64,000 bases of DNA from Pomacea canaliculata (taxonomy: Eukaryota; Mollusca; Gastropoda; Architaenioglossa; Ampullariidae): assembly GCF_003073045.1 (NCBI RefSeq), contig NC_037596.1:30326184-30390183 (forward strand). Reading direction: 5' to 3'. How positions within the stretch are numbered: the first letter of the stretch is position 1; the number at the start of each line of letters is the position of its first letter. A program made the translations under genes and the position numbers. A model generated the notes under the pieces. The model saw nothing but the letters and a program-made list of their open reading frames with translations, was not told where the DNA came from and did no database searches. This document shows, piece after piece, positions 11,151 through 23,100 of this stretch.

Positions 11151-12445
11151 TGTCGCAAACCTGGGGCGAGGTCCGTAGATTTGGTAGGGGGTGCGATTTC
11201 TATTACCGGTTCAACACACCGTCTATACCCCCACCAAATCCCGTCGACACTTACCGCGTGCTACCACACTAAATTGCTTATTAATTATCAACTTTTAGTT
11301 AGCTCGAGCCCCCAAGCACGCATACCCCAATGAAAACACAAGGCAATTTAGGGTGTTAAAAAGAACGTTAATTATTATTGCCAAACGACAAAGAAAGAAT
11401 ACACAAGAACAGGAGGGTTTATATACTACGTTTTTCTTTATCCTAACTCGTTCTAAAGGTCGTCCCGGTATCTAAATGTTTCCCTTACTCCTGGTCCAGA
11501 TAGCGAGTGAGCCAGATCTAACCTTAAAATTAATTATCACACACCTCTCTGCTCACACACTCTCCCCATACACTCCTTACGCATACGCCACTTAGCTGTG
11601 TCAAGCTTTGGTTGTGTAGGGACTGTCTCGCAGGACACACACACACAACGGTCACTGGTATTGTCCACTGGCTAGCGTCGTATGGAGGTTTCTCTCGCCG
11701 CGCCACAGAAGAAATATTGTTCCAGACTTCGGTCTTCTGTTGACTGGTGCGCGACGAGAGGAGTATGAAGAAGGTGCACCTCAAAAGGTCGCCAGTAGTC
11801 CTGACGACCTCCGCGTGGAACACCGCACCGATCCGGTGGCCGAGCAACTTGTTGAGTTGTTGTTAGTCGAACAAAGTTGCTCTGGCGTACGTGCAGGTAC
11901 GACGGTGAGGCTTAGCTCAGATCTAGGTTGATGTCCTTTTTCTCCGTGGTTTGAAGCAGAAGCCCAGCTAGCCGTTACGACGAAGATCAGGCGAAGTTAC
12001 TCTCCTGCACGCCAGGGACGACGTGTGGCTTAATTTGCCTTCGAGGACGATGTCCTTTTTCGCTCAGAGGTTATTTCGTCTGAAGCTTGGTGGAAGGACA
12101 ACTGCACACAAGACTTGAGACACGAAAGTCACGGAAGTCTTCCCCTCAGAGGTTTTCGCACAAAAGCACAGGTTGTCGTCTAGATCTTTCTTTTCTAGTC
12201 GAAACGCTCAGTTTGTAACTCTCGATCTTTCAGTCCAATAACCGTCTTGTTGCCCAGTCATACCACCTGACACACCACAACCAATCACGCCTCACAGCCA
12301 CCACGAGCTTAAGCTCCCACCCGCACCCGCGTAAATGACGCAATTTCTCTCTATGACGTAATTTCTAGAGAGAGAAATTACGTCATATCTAGAATGAAAT
12401 AGATGTGCAAACACACACTACAGCCCTATCCCACTCTTCACGACA
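11151..12445. mobile_element. LTR-like dispersed element with 5-bp target duplication
   Basis: The 1295-bp element starts TGTCGCAAACC and ends CACGACA, flanked by CAATG on both sides (11146-11150 and 12446-12450). Its first roughly 600 bp recur at 28189-28760, and a diverged relative lies reversed in gene D (52092-53483). It has no coding region. The short inverted TGTCG/CGACA ends and 5-bp duplication favour a solo LTR or LTR-derived element. Confidence 0.65.
12353..12386. repeat. Perfect inverted repeat with CRE-like arms
   Basis: Arms of 14 bp (ATGACGTAATTTCT, 12353-12366 and 12373-12386) around a 6-base loop. Each arm holds a TGACGTAA site. It lies near the end of the LTR-like element at 11151-12445. 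Confidence 0.8.
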
Positions 12446-12966
12446 CAATGTTACATCTGTCTCACATGTTTTTGGTGTTTTCGTGGTGTATCTGTTTACC
12501 GAGGCTCATGTTTTTTAAACTTCCCAGTATCTAAATAAAAACATTGCAATATTTCACTAGCTATGTGCACTATGTATATACATGTCCCATGTGACTGCAT
12601 AGAATAGTCTTAACTTTTACACCAAACTCTGAACTAAGATTTACCCAGTTGTTGATAACATCTCTTTTGTAAAACTATAATATGATACAGGTTTTTCTTC
12701 AGTATCAAGGTGTGGAGGAACTTTGGGTGCAGCAAGTGACTTTTATACAGGCAGCTTCCACGTTCACATCTCTCAACACAAATTCCTGACATTTTGTGTC
12801 AATCGTCCCACTATTACATCGTCACGCAAACGAAGAAAATCGAATAACACTACTTTGGGAGGAGCCCCAAAGCCAGCCTCATCCTCCTTCTTTCTTTCTG
12901 TCAATCTCTGGGACATTTTTGTTAGTTTAGAAAGTTTTAGTTCGCGGAACTTTGTGTTCTTATCTC

Positions 12967-13390
12967 AGGCAAACAATGATGAGTGGATGTCAGAAGTCTT
13001 CCTCTCTCACTTCTGTCTGCTTACTGGCTGCACGTGTATGGTACTGGTGATCTGAGGAGATACAAGAAGTTTCATGGAATATACACACACACGAACAGCT
13101 CTTATTTGAGGCAAACAGGCTCACAAGCGGATGTCAGAAGTCTTCCTCTCTCTCTTCTGTCTGCTCACTGGCTGCACGTGGATGGTACTGATGAGCTGAG
13201 TAGATACAAGAAGTTTCATGGAATATACACTTATGAACAGCTCTTATCTCAGGCAAACAAGCTCACAAGCAGATGTATCAGAAGCCTTCCTCTTTCATGT
13301 GATGCTTTTTCTGCTGTCCGCAAGTAGATGGTACTGTCGAGTCGAGGAGAGACAAGAAGCTTGAAGAAATACACAAACTCACATGGCAGT
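12967..13390. repeat. Tandem repeat, about 142-144 bp period, three copies
   Basis: Units begin with AGGCAAACA at 12967, 13109 and 13251. The third copy is diverged and partial. A + frame from 12983 to 13327 reads through two units with a repeating RSLPLSLLSA...WLHV...KKFHGIYT pattern. No homology recognised; coding status unknown. Confidence 0.7.
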
Positions 13391-16281
13391 ATGGGTAGGG
13401 CTACGACAGTGAACTGTGCAGTATTAACTGTGTAAAGGTAAAGTAGAGATGTCTCATCAATACAAGTCAAAGAACTTACGAGAGCAATCGCATTTGTAAC
13501 ACTTTAACGGAAAAAGACAAATAAAAAAAAGTGTACTGATGTTGTAGAGGCAGATACCTGGAAATACAAGAGAGCACACGAGGGCTAGATTATGTTTTCT
13601 TGGTTTGCCAAAGTAAACTGAAAGCGAATCAACTTTAATAAGAAATGGTTTAAACAATACAGTTTAATATTGTATAATAAACGCGCCATAATTTAGCAGC
13701 TTCACAACTGGTTTGGCATGTTGACCTCATCTACAGTAGCGATGATAAGATGCCACTGAAGTCATCTGTCTTTCAGTAAATATAGACTAAAGCAGAACTT
13801 TCGGTAATTAGAGAGAGAGAGAGGGCAATCATTTAGTTGATTTAAATAGAAATAAACAATTCGAGCTAGAAAAATAACTTTGTATCTATAGTGCTTCAAA
13901 CACTAAGGCAACGCATCAGCACTTCTTGTTGTAAAGAATCTTCCTTTTCTGGAGTCGGTAACAGCAAAATATAAGAAAGATGATACAAAACCTTATTTTA
14001 GAAATTTTGTCCTAACCGCCAAAGACTCCTAAAAACATCAAAGTGAAATACAACAGGACATATGAGTAGACCGATGCAATAATAATAATAACTTCCCAGA
14101 TATGAGATATGAAGGAATGAATCCTGAATTGAAATAGCACCTACAATCCCGGCACCTTGGAAACAAGGGCAGTTCCAGATATAGTAATATATTGAGATAA
14201 TCATACATGTTGAAATAATTTCTCTCACAGACACACAATATATATATATACACATATTTCCAGAAACAATAGATAACAGTCACTAGCACCAATCCAGTGT
14301 TTTATAATAATTATAGAATTTATGTAGAACAGGTAAAACAAAATCTTTCTCTTTCAGCTGAACAAAACTATTATGTTCTTGTGACTGTGTAAACCTGTAA
14401 TGTTTTGAATGGTCATATAATGCGACTGTGCGTGTATCCTCACCTTTCTGGTTTTTTCCTGTTTCAACCTTTACAAGGGTTTAGGTACAGTGTCACACAG
14501 TATCAGATGTGTACAACTGTAGTCTCTAGTCTCTCTACTTTGTGTTTCACGGATATGTGTGAGAAAGGTAAGTCTGTGAACTTCATTGGTGTGTTTGGGT
14601 GTTATCAGGATTGCAGTTCGACTCAATCTAAATCGAGCAGTTCGACTCTCAGTGTGGTGTGTGTCTTGTGACTAATGTCTGACTAATGAAGATTAAGTGT
14701 CTCGACCAACGACATCAGAACACGGTTCAATGAGTATCATCTTCGATCAGTGTGTACAAGAACAAACCATCTTCTCTACAAGTTTCCCGATTAACTAATT
14801 GAAAGAAACCTTTAACTGATGTTAGTGCGTAACGGTACCTGAGTATAAGTGTGGTGTAATTGTTTTGCATTGACGGCGTATTCTGTTTTACTTAAATCAA
14901 ATGAGATATTCATTTCTCTATCTTTTTTCTGTATGTTTCTCTCTTTCTCTCTCTCACTGTTTTAAAACATTTTTTCGTAGACAGACTTTCAGTAAAGGTC
15001 AAGTAGACTATAATAACGGTCGAGAAATCCCGAGGCAAGAGAGTCGCTTTGTCTCCACACTGAGAGCGAAGGGCTGTGTTATCGGCGCATCATTGCTTCT
15101 TCCTGCTAACGAAGCCTCGTTTTAAGGAACAGGAGAGAAAAAAAGATGAAAGTGGCGATAGAAAGTTTATTTCGTAAATCCTGTCTTTGGCTCTTGAACA
15201 CTTTCACTATCACAACGCATCCAGTGAAGTCAAAAACCACGTTATGTCTGTTGAAAAATAAAAGTGAAAGGAAAACTTCCATACAGGAACTAGCAGACAC
15301 TGAAACAATTCTCAACAACACAAACGTTGGGAAAACGCCCTAACAAGTGCAAATAAAACATTAAAAGCGAGACATAAAAGACATATATATGAAATGAGCA
15401 TACACACATATAGAAGGAAAATCCAGAAGAGAAATATTAGTCGGTTTGACATCAATTCGACCACAACAGCCTCCCAAAATAATAACTTAACAGTTTAAGT
15501 CTTAAGAATACAGACAGTTTAATCAGATGATTAACTCAAACTCCAGGAGAAATTACATCAACTATCGTCAATCCTAGAAAAAAAAAGATTTCCAAAGCTC
15601 TTGAAATACCATACACTTAGTTATTATTATACGAGTAACGAAGAAAGATTATCAAGTCGCATTTGTTCTTAGCTTGACAGACATTTAAAGAAATAAAAAG
15701 CAAACAAGTCAGATGTGAAAGCTTGAAATACAGTGACTCGAGAAATAAGTCTTGTGTTTTATATCTGACTACACAGGACGTAGCAGTGCAAGCTGATCAT
15801 TATTTCAAAGGTGGAGTTCAAATCTTAAAAATGAGACATAGTAATCAGTCTCAAAACTGACATAAGTAATTGTATACATTACTCATCAATGATGGTCAAT
15901 ATTTTATGAGAAGTAAGAAAGCAAACATTTAATTGCAGCAGTGTGTCTGTATAAAAGTTTGACTACTTATTTTTAGTTTGGCGTGTTCTCAAACTTAATT
16001 TGTAATATTGTGGTTTTAGCGAAACAAAACTACTATTTTCTTTGAAGAAAGTAGAGAAACTAGTAGAAGGTGAACGTTAAATGTCTCGGATTGTCCTATA
16101 CCAAATTTTAGTATATTGAAAAACAAATTTGGAATCTGATTTCTAACTTCCAAGCAAGAAACCCCTTCAGGACATATCTTTGTCATAAACTCTATTTTGT
16201 AGTATATATTGAAAACCATAGGGTTAGGGTTCCCGAGCACGCAAAAACACTTTTAACCGTCACAGCGTCTAAAACAAAATA
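13391..16281. other. Intergenic DNA, partly duplicated
   Basis: Bases about 13990-14760 resemble 29800-31690 (compare 14688 with 31567, and 14346 with 31190). A CT-rich tract lies near 14940. No gene supported. Confidence 0.5.
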
Positions 16282-16788
16282 CAGTGTTCCCTCGCTACTT
16301 CGCGGTTCATATATCGCGGATTCACTACTTCGCGGTTTTTTTTTTGAGTGAAGTATCGCTCGAAATTTCCGCGCTGGGAATTATCGTTGTACAAAATACC
16401 ATAGATATTTCAACAGGAAAAAGACGAAAAATGTAGCTATATTAGTATTTCTATTAAAATACCATGGTTATTTTGTAGATAGAAAGAAAGAAATAATTGT
16501 GTAACAGAAATCCATTGCTATGCGTAAGCGACGAGCCATGATTGTTATCTCCCATCTCGCAGCCAGTTCGCATCAGTTTTTTGGGTTTCTCTGAGTACAG
16601 TTATAATTTTTTTTACACTAATTTGTTATTGTACTGTATTAATACCATGCTTAATATATTACTTTACACTCACATGATATTGTTTTACATGTATATATTA
16701 TTATTGCATGTATGTCCCTATTTCGCGGAAATTCTTTTATCGCGGCTGATCATAGCACCTATCCCCCGCGATAAACGAGGAAACACTG
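16282..16788. mobile_element. pogo/Tigger-type MITE
   Basis: A 507-bp element with imperfect terminal inverted repeats (CAGTGTTCCCTCG left; CAGTGTTTCCTCG read inward from the right) and TA on each side (16280-16281, 16789-16790). Subterminal TATCGCGG/CCGCGATA motifs repeat at both ends. No transposase. Confidence 0.8.
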
Positions 16789-17138
16789 TAATTGTCAAGA
16801 TTAAAACCAGTCAGACGGCCGGGCTTACATGTTAATTAAGCATGTCCTTGAGCTGTTTTATTGACAGCCACTTACTATGTAGATGAAGTGCAAAGGTAAT
16901 ATGTCAGTGTCTGCGTGTGAGAAAGCAAATAAATGCACAGAAGATATATATTATATCTACACGCAGACTTCTGCGATTTAATTCTGTCACATAAGCAGCG
17001 AGAGAATATTTTTCCCAGTTATTTACATCCTTGTTGTCTGACTTGAAGCATCCACACTGCGGTCTGTGCTCAGTGTCAGCTTTCCAGCCAGACTCTCCTC
17101 ACATCCTCGTCTTCCTGCAAGACATCGCAGCTAACATC
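16789..17138 (+). promoter_or_regulatory. 5' flank and 5' UTR of gene B
   Basis: Bases from about 17020 to the ATG are almost identical to those before the gene D and E leader exons, so they are probably 5' UTR and core promoter. A TATATATTATAT stretch lies near 16945. The transcription start is unknown. Confidence 0.45.
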
Positions 17139-17196
17139 ATGATGCGCTCAGTCCTCAGTGTCTGTGTGATGTTTACTCTTCTACTACAAGGTTTGA
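17139..17196 (+). CDS. Gene B signal-peptide exon
   Basis: Encodes MMRSVLSVCVMFTLLLQGL plus one base; splicing to the next exon adds N-A-Q, so cleavage after alanine is plausible. Donor A|GTAAGT. The first of two adjacent ATGs is used; the frame is the same for both. Matches 46461-46518 and 61029-61086. Confidence 0.85.
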
Positions 17197-20100
17197 GTAA
17201 GTACTCAACTACACTTTGTCTTAATATCGTTATGATGCTGCAATAAGTCCATGCCAGCCCCTGTCGTACTCGTGTGATGACCGACCTTTACAGCATCAGT
17301 AAAGTCAGCGACATGACAGTAGTATCACGTGACCCTGACTAGGCTCATAACAATCTCACCTGCAACATACTTGCATGACTGTTGCTGGTCATCACTGAAG
17401 CCTATATAGTGACACTTGTTCTATGTACTCGGAAAAAGATGCACTGAATGTATACAGCTTAGCAAACAGAAGAAACTCAGTAAAAAGAACGTCGTCCACT
17501 GTCATCTCACTGAAGGGATCAACACAAACAGAGACAGAAGAAATTCCATCAGCCAGGTGAATAATGCAACCTAGGACGACAGTAGAATTCTCAACTGGAA
17601 TGTTGGTGAAGTTTTATCCAAACTAGGTATCCCTGAATTAGTTAAATACCTATAGTAGTTTGATGTGGTATGCATAACTAAACCGTATATAAAGACCAAC
17701 CTTAAGTTACATAACTTTACCGACTACTGTTTGTATTTTGCTCCGGCTAAGAAACTGAGTCATCATGGTAGACCATTCGGGGCTGTTTTAGTCACGGTAA
17801 AGAGACAGGTACATTTATCGAACAAATAAACACTATGATCATATGGAGGTACTTATTACAAACCGAAAGATAATGAAGTTAGATAAAAATGTTATTTTGA
17901 TGTAATCAGGACAAGGATGCCGTTCAATCTGTTTACTTCTGTGCATCCAACGAGCTGTGTAAGGAAGAGATATTCCTGTCTTTAAAAGTCGAAAATAGTG
18001 TAGTCAGAACATCTGCCAGCCACTGACAGTGCGCACGACACGAACAGACCGCGAGAACCCACGTGGAAATGGAAAATAGACCGAAGTGTGGAACGATGAC
18101 AGGGTAAATAAATTTTAAGCAGCACTGAACAATGGAAAAGCCAGAGACAAACTTGCAAATGAGTCCTCCGAAATAGAACAAACTGAGAATGAAACGATTA
18201 ATGTGCTCGTCAACTGCCTACAGAAAGCGGCGACGTGAATGAGGAAAAGGGTTTTTACAGGTAACACAAGAAAGCAGCCAGACTGGTTTCCAGTGTTGTC
18301 CATAGGAATGGGAATCCCATGGGAAACATCCCGTGGGATGGGACGGGATGGGACAGGCATAAATTGCCATGGGATGGGATGGGACGGAATAGAAAAATAT
18401 GTCCCATGGACAACCCTGCTGGTTTCACCAAAAATGCACACAGGAATTAAAATCTTGTTTAAGTAAATACAGATGTCATAGTTCGGATCAGTCTTTATCA
18501 ATCAGTAGAAGCAAGGCAACAGTACTGGAGGCTAGTGATGGAGAAAAAGAGAAGATATAAAAAGGTAAAAGCAAAGAATTTGACAAAGCCAATCACTTAC
18601 CCCAAACTGTTTTGGAAAGTAATAAAATAATGTTTGGGTAACAGGGTGAAAGTACATGTATTACAAAAGATGAATGGATAAATCACTTTAAAGACGTTTT
18701 CCAAGATGATAACCATCAAATACCTGAAGCAGATTGCACAAATTTTGATAATCTGCCTGGAATAGAGGAACTCGACGAGACCATCAGAGAGCGAGGTACA
18801 TACCGCAATACGAGACCTCGAGTCGCAAAGTGTGTGACACAGAGAAAGTGTTAGTATTAGCCTATGAACAGGCAGTTGGCTTTTAAACTAAATACTTTTA
18901 GTAAATTTTTGCTAGCGGGAAATGTATATGTATATAACAGGAAGCTATAATTGTAACCATCTATAAGAAAGGCAATCAGGAGTGCCTGTAACTACAGAGT
19001 TATCTCCCTTGTAAGCGTGGTCTCATGTGTCGGTGTCCTTTATTTATTTGTTGGACATAGTTACAAAGTAATATAGAGAGGTTTATATAAAGCAAGGAAG
19101 GTGCTTTCTCTGAAATGTTTAATACATTTACTTATTCATTCTAGAATAGAAAAAAACATGTTTTTTACTGCTAGGTACAGTTGTTTTTATAAATTGGACA
19201 TGATAGTGTTGTACGTTAATCAACAGAGGAACAGAAATGTTTGATTTTACAGTCTGTAGGTAATATGATTTGCTGTAGCTCGTTACGAATTCACTTTCAT
19301 GGTTGATTAGATGCACAGAGTGAAGTTCGGCTTGTGAATGGAACTGCCCCGTGGAATGGTCTGCTTGAGATGTTGTACAGAGGAACATGGGGCACAGTGT
19401 GTGACTATATGTTTGGGAAACAAGAGACACAGGTGGTCTGCAGGATGCTGGGCTTCAACACGTGTGTAATGTTTTGTGCTCTTGCGCTTACATGCTGTGT
19501 AATTATATTTGTTTTATCATGTTACATTCAAGATAAACAGATAATATACTACAGTTTCTTAAGCGGTCATTTTACTTTCGTCTTATTCTAACCACTGAGC
19601 TCTATACCGATTTGAGATAATCTTTTTATATAAGATACAATAAGATACAAATTTTGATGCAGAGGCACTTGTGTGTCTGTGTGTAAGTGTGTCATTTGTT
19701 TACAAACATTAAAAGGGACAATTAAGTAATATCAAAAGGAAGTAGACATAAAATAATGAAACAAGTTCATAAATATGTCGTTTGTACTGAGTAAAAGAAA
19801 TATTGACTGACTTAGTCTATAACTAAAATCAGACAATAAAAGCAATGCGCCTGCTTGTATATGCGATTTGTTTTCTGTGTTGATTTTGACTGCATCTAAT
19901 CTGTATCTATTAAAATAAGTCGCTACGTTCTATAGATAAAAACAGACAAATGCAAAAACATACCTTTTGTCAAACAGGTCGCACGTTTATATCACGTCGC
20001 TATTAATAGACAGTATGAGCTACAACGATATCATGTTTGGCGACCTGAGGTGTACAGGAGAGGAGACCAGCTTAGAGAAGTGTAACTATACATGGATTAT

Positions 20101-23100
20101 GAGTGACGCCAGGTGCTCCTATGTTGTTGCTATCACCTGCAACTCACGTAAGAATCTGCTGTTTCTATTCTGTTGTTTGCTGTGTCCTCTAATGGAGAAA
20201 AAGAAACATTGACGCATTTACCATTTTAATGCAAGAATTCCTTACAAAAGAGATGTAGACCATGCAAGAATATTCAGAGATTAGGCACAACACATGACGT
20301 ATTTCCACAACAATCAAAATGTTAAGACTTAACTATATTGCAACGCATCTTAATTATGTAAGTGATTTTTGTTTTTTTGTTGATATAGAAACTGTTTTGT
20401 TTGCACGGATACTGAAGTGGAAATACAGATATCGGCAAACATAGAAATAGTGAATATCTCACGGCTTGTTACAGAAAACATACAGGTGCGATTGAACGTC
20501 ATCTCATCTAACAGAGGTGAAGTAGAGATACACATCGGAGTTGGTCATTGGTGGAGACTGTGTGTGTCGACTAACCTCACTGCCAGGGTCGTCTGTAGAC
20601 ACCTCGGCTTACCATGGTAAGTTCTTTTCTCCTGTTAGTGAACGAGTCTGTAAAAGATGATGAATACATTGTACTGAAATAACACAGTTTAAGAGAATGA
20701 ACTATCAACCTGTTGATTTTTAAACTTTACATTTTACACACACAGCTAAACACATGTCTAAACATGTTCACCTGTTACTCCATCCATCCATTCACTCTTT
20801 ACTTGCAATCTATCCCTATCCCTTCAAAACGAAAATGCTCGACATGAGTTACTTCAGATGTAACAAAACAGATCTTATATATTTATATAGTGGAGTCAAT
20901 AAACTCCTGTAATATAGTTGTTATGTTCTCATTAAGAGTATATCTATCTACATAAATACTGATCTTAGAATGCTGACTGTTGTCTGAATTATACCATTAT
21001 CTATTTATTTTTGTAACCTTGCACGATACGGATGCATAGCATAAAAGTTGTTCTGAACTAAGAACACCTGAAGCATTTCAATTAAGCATTAATAATTATC
21101 AGAACAATTGTCTTAAGCAAAAGGTATTCTGCAATGTTTAGGCTTAGTGCGAGGACATTTTTAAATGAAGACGTTTGGATCCGTGGTGATTTCTTATCTT
21201 GCCTGGGGAATGAAACTAGCATCGCTGAGTGTCAGCTTGAGACGTCTCGTGTCTGTCCGGGTTACACCATCACTTGCAGTAACTGTAAGAACTTCTATTT
21301 TATAAAAGTAAAACTCATCAACGTGTGTACAATTTATGTATGTTAGGTTTAACAAATGAAACTACATGTTTTGCATATGAAATACAGAAATAAAATATTG
21401 CATCTGTTTCCAGTCTCATAATCGACTAAATGTGTAAATCTTTTCCGCAAATTCAGCCAAATAAAGGGATGTAACTTTTTTATGAAAAAATGGACCACTG
21501 CTACTGCCTCTTTTACAGTGCATGTTCTACTTTATTATACTATTTTCATTTGAAATTCTTTTTATAATCTAATTTTTTTTTTGAAAATGCACTCGGTGAT
21601 AACTCTTATCTATATACTCTCCTACCTTTTCATACATGAAAACATGAACCTTTCCTACCCTTCCTGTTTTTGTTTTTGTTTGTTTGTTTGTTTGTTTTTT
21701 CCCGTCACTTCATTCAATAATGTTAAGTTTCAGTCACACCCGATATAATTTTAGGACCTAACGAAAGGGTATGATAAAGATCGTTTATGTTAAATTGTCA
21801 TGGACCATCCACAGACACGCGCATTCTTTCCACAAACCAAAATATCCTGATCGCTTGAGGGTGGGCGTACCTTCTTAGAGGCACGAATAATTATTCAATT
21901 CAAATATAATGTCAAATGAAACAAAGGCAAAGTATCCACACTCAAAGATTCACTCCTTCATTCGCCACACAAGATATATTACCAATATATTATCATTCAT
22001 CCAACGTACTATTAAAGTTAACAATAAAATCGACTCTCATAAATATTGTCACTGATGAAGAATAAAACAAACAAAAATGTTCGTTCTTAATGAAACATTA
22101 ACCTTTTATATTAAAGTCTTTGAGACCCTCCCAAGTCCTCTATTCTAATTAGTCCACTGATCTTCTTTCCACGAAGTCTATTTATTATTAAAATAAATGG
22201 TTTTTACGGTACCAACAGTTTACAAGCAGGACGTCTCGGTCTTGCGCATGCGGCCGCCTCCTAGGTGTTTGGCAGGATGATGTTAGATTAGCTGAAGGCC
22301 GGGAGGAAAACCTTTCTCCACGGCGCTTACTCTCAGGCTGTTAAGAACTGTCCCTTCCAGGCGACAGATGGAGGTCGGTGCACCAGTCTTGCACCAAGTT
22401 TTCCGTTCTGGGACCGTTGTTTTCTCGCTCACGCCAGTACTTCACTGTACTGCGGGATGCCCAAGCCACAGAGCTCCCCCACGGTGCGGACACGGACTAC
22501 AGTAACTCACGACCTGTGAAGTACATCCACCTGTAGTTTAACCACGGTATTACTTCCCGTAATACTTTTTTCCGCTGTCGCAGCAATAGCGAGAAAGTCC
22601 CGTGAAAATCCACCAGCTCCCACTTCGGTTCCGCCTTTAGCTCTCTGTCCACCGTTTTCTTCTCTAACGTAATTTTTCCTCTATCTTTTTCGTCACCTTA
22701 TTTTGACATCACAGTTTACGTCATTTGCTCAAGGGCAAACAACTTCCAGCCCACTACGCTAGATCAGATCAACCACGGTTGTCGATCTTCCCTCCTAACC
22801 CCCTCTACTTAGTACTTGTCCGTTACATAAATAAAGAAAATAAATGACTGTTTTAAAAAAAAATACTAATAGCTTATATCATTTTAATGCCGTGAGGAAA
22901 AAAAGAGGGCATTGTTGCAATATTTAGCTAAGCTAAAGAGGCGTTTGTTCATTATAAAATATTTAGTTCCCAAAGACAGATGGAGAGAAACAGAGAGAAA
23001 TATAGATTTAATTACATATTTTGCTTAAGAACGGGTTTTAAGGAGGGGAAAGATGAGGTAGTTGGTTACATCTTTCTGCGGAGGCGAATTAATTTTTAGT

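Noticed and set aside
16941-16960. TATA-like stretch before gene B
   Set aside because: AT-rich sequence gives many such matches and it is not aligned with the TATA boxes of genes D and E; not called as a promoter element on its own.
18115-18501. Frames on both strands over 18291-18418
   Set aside because: Produced by the simple-repeat interior of a hAT MITE.
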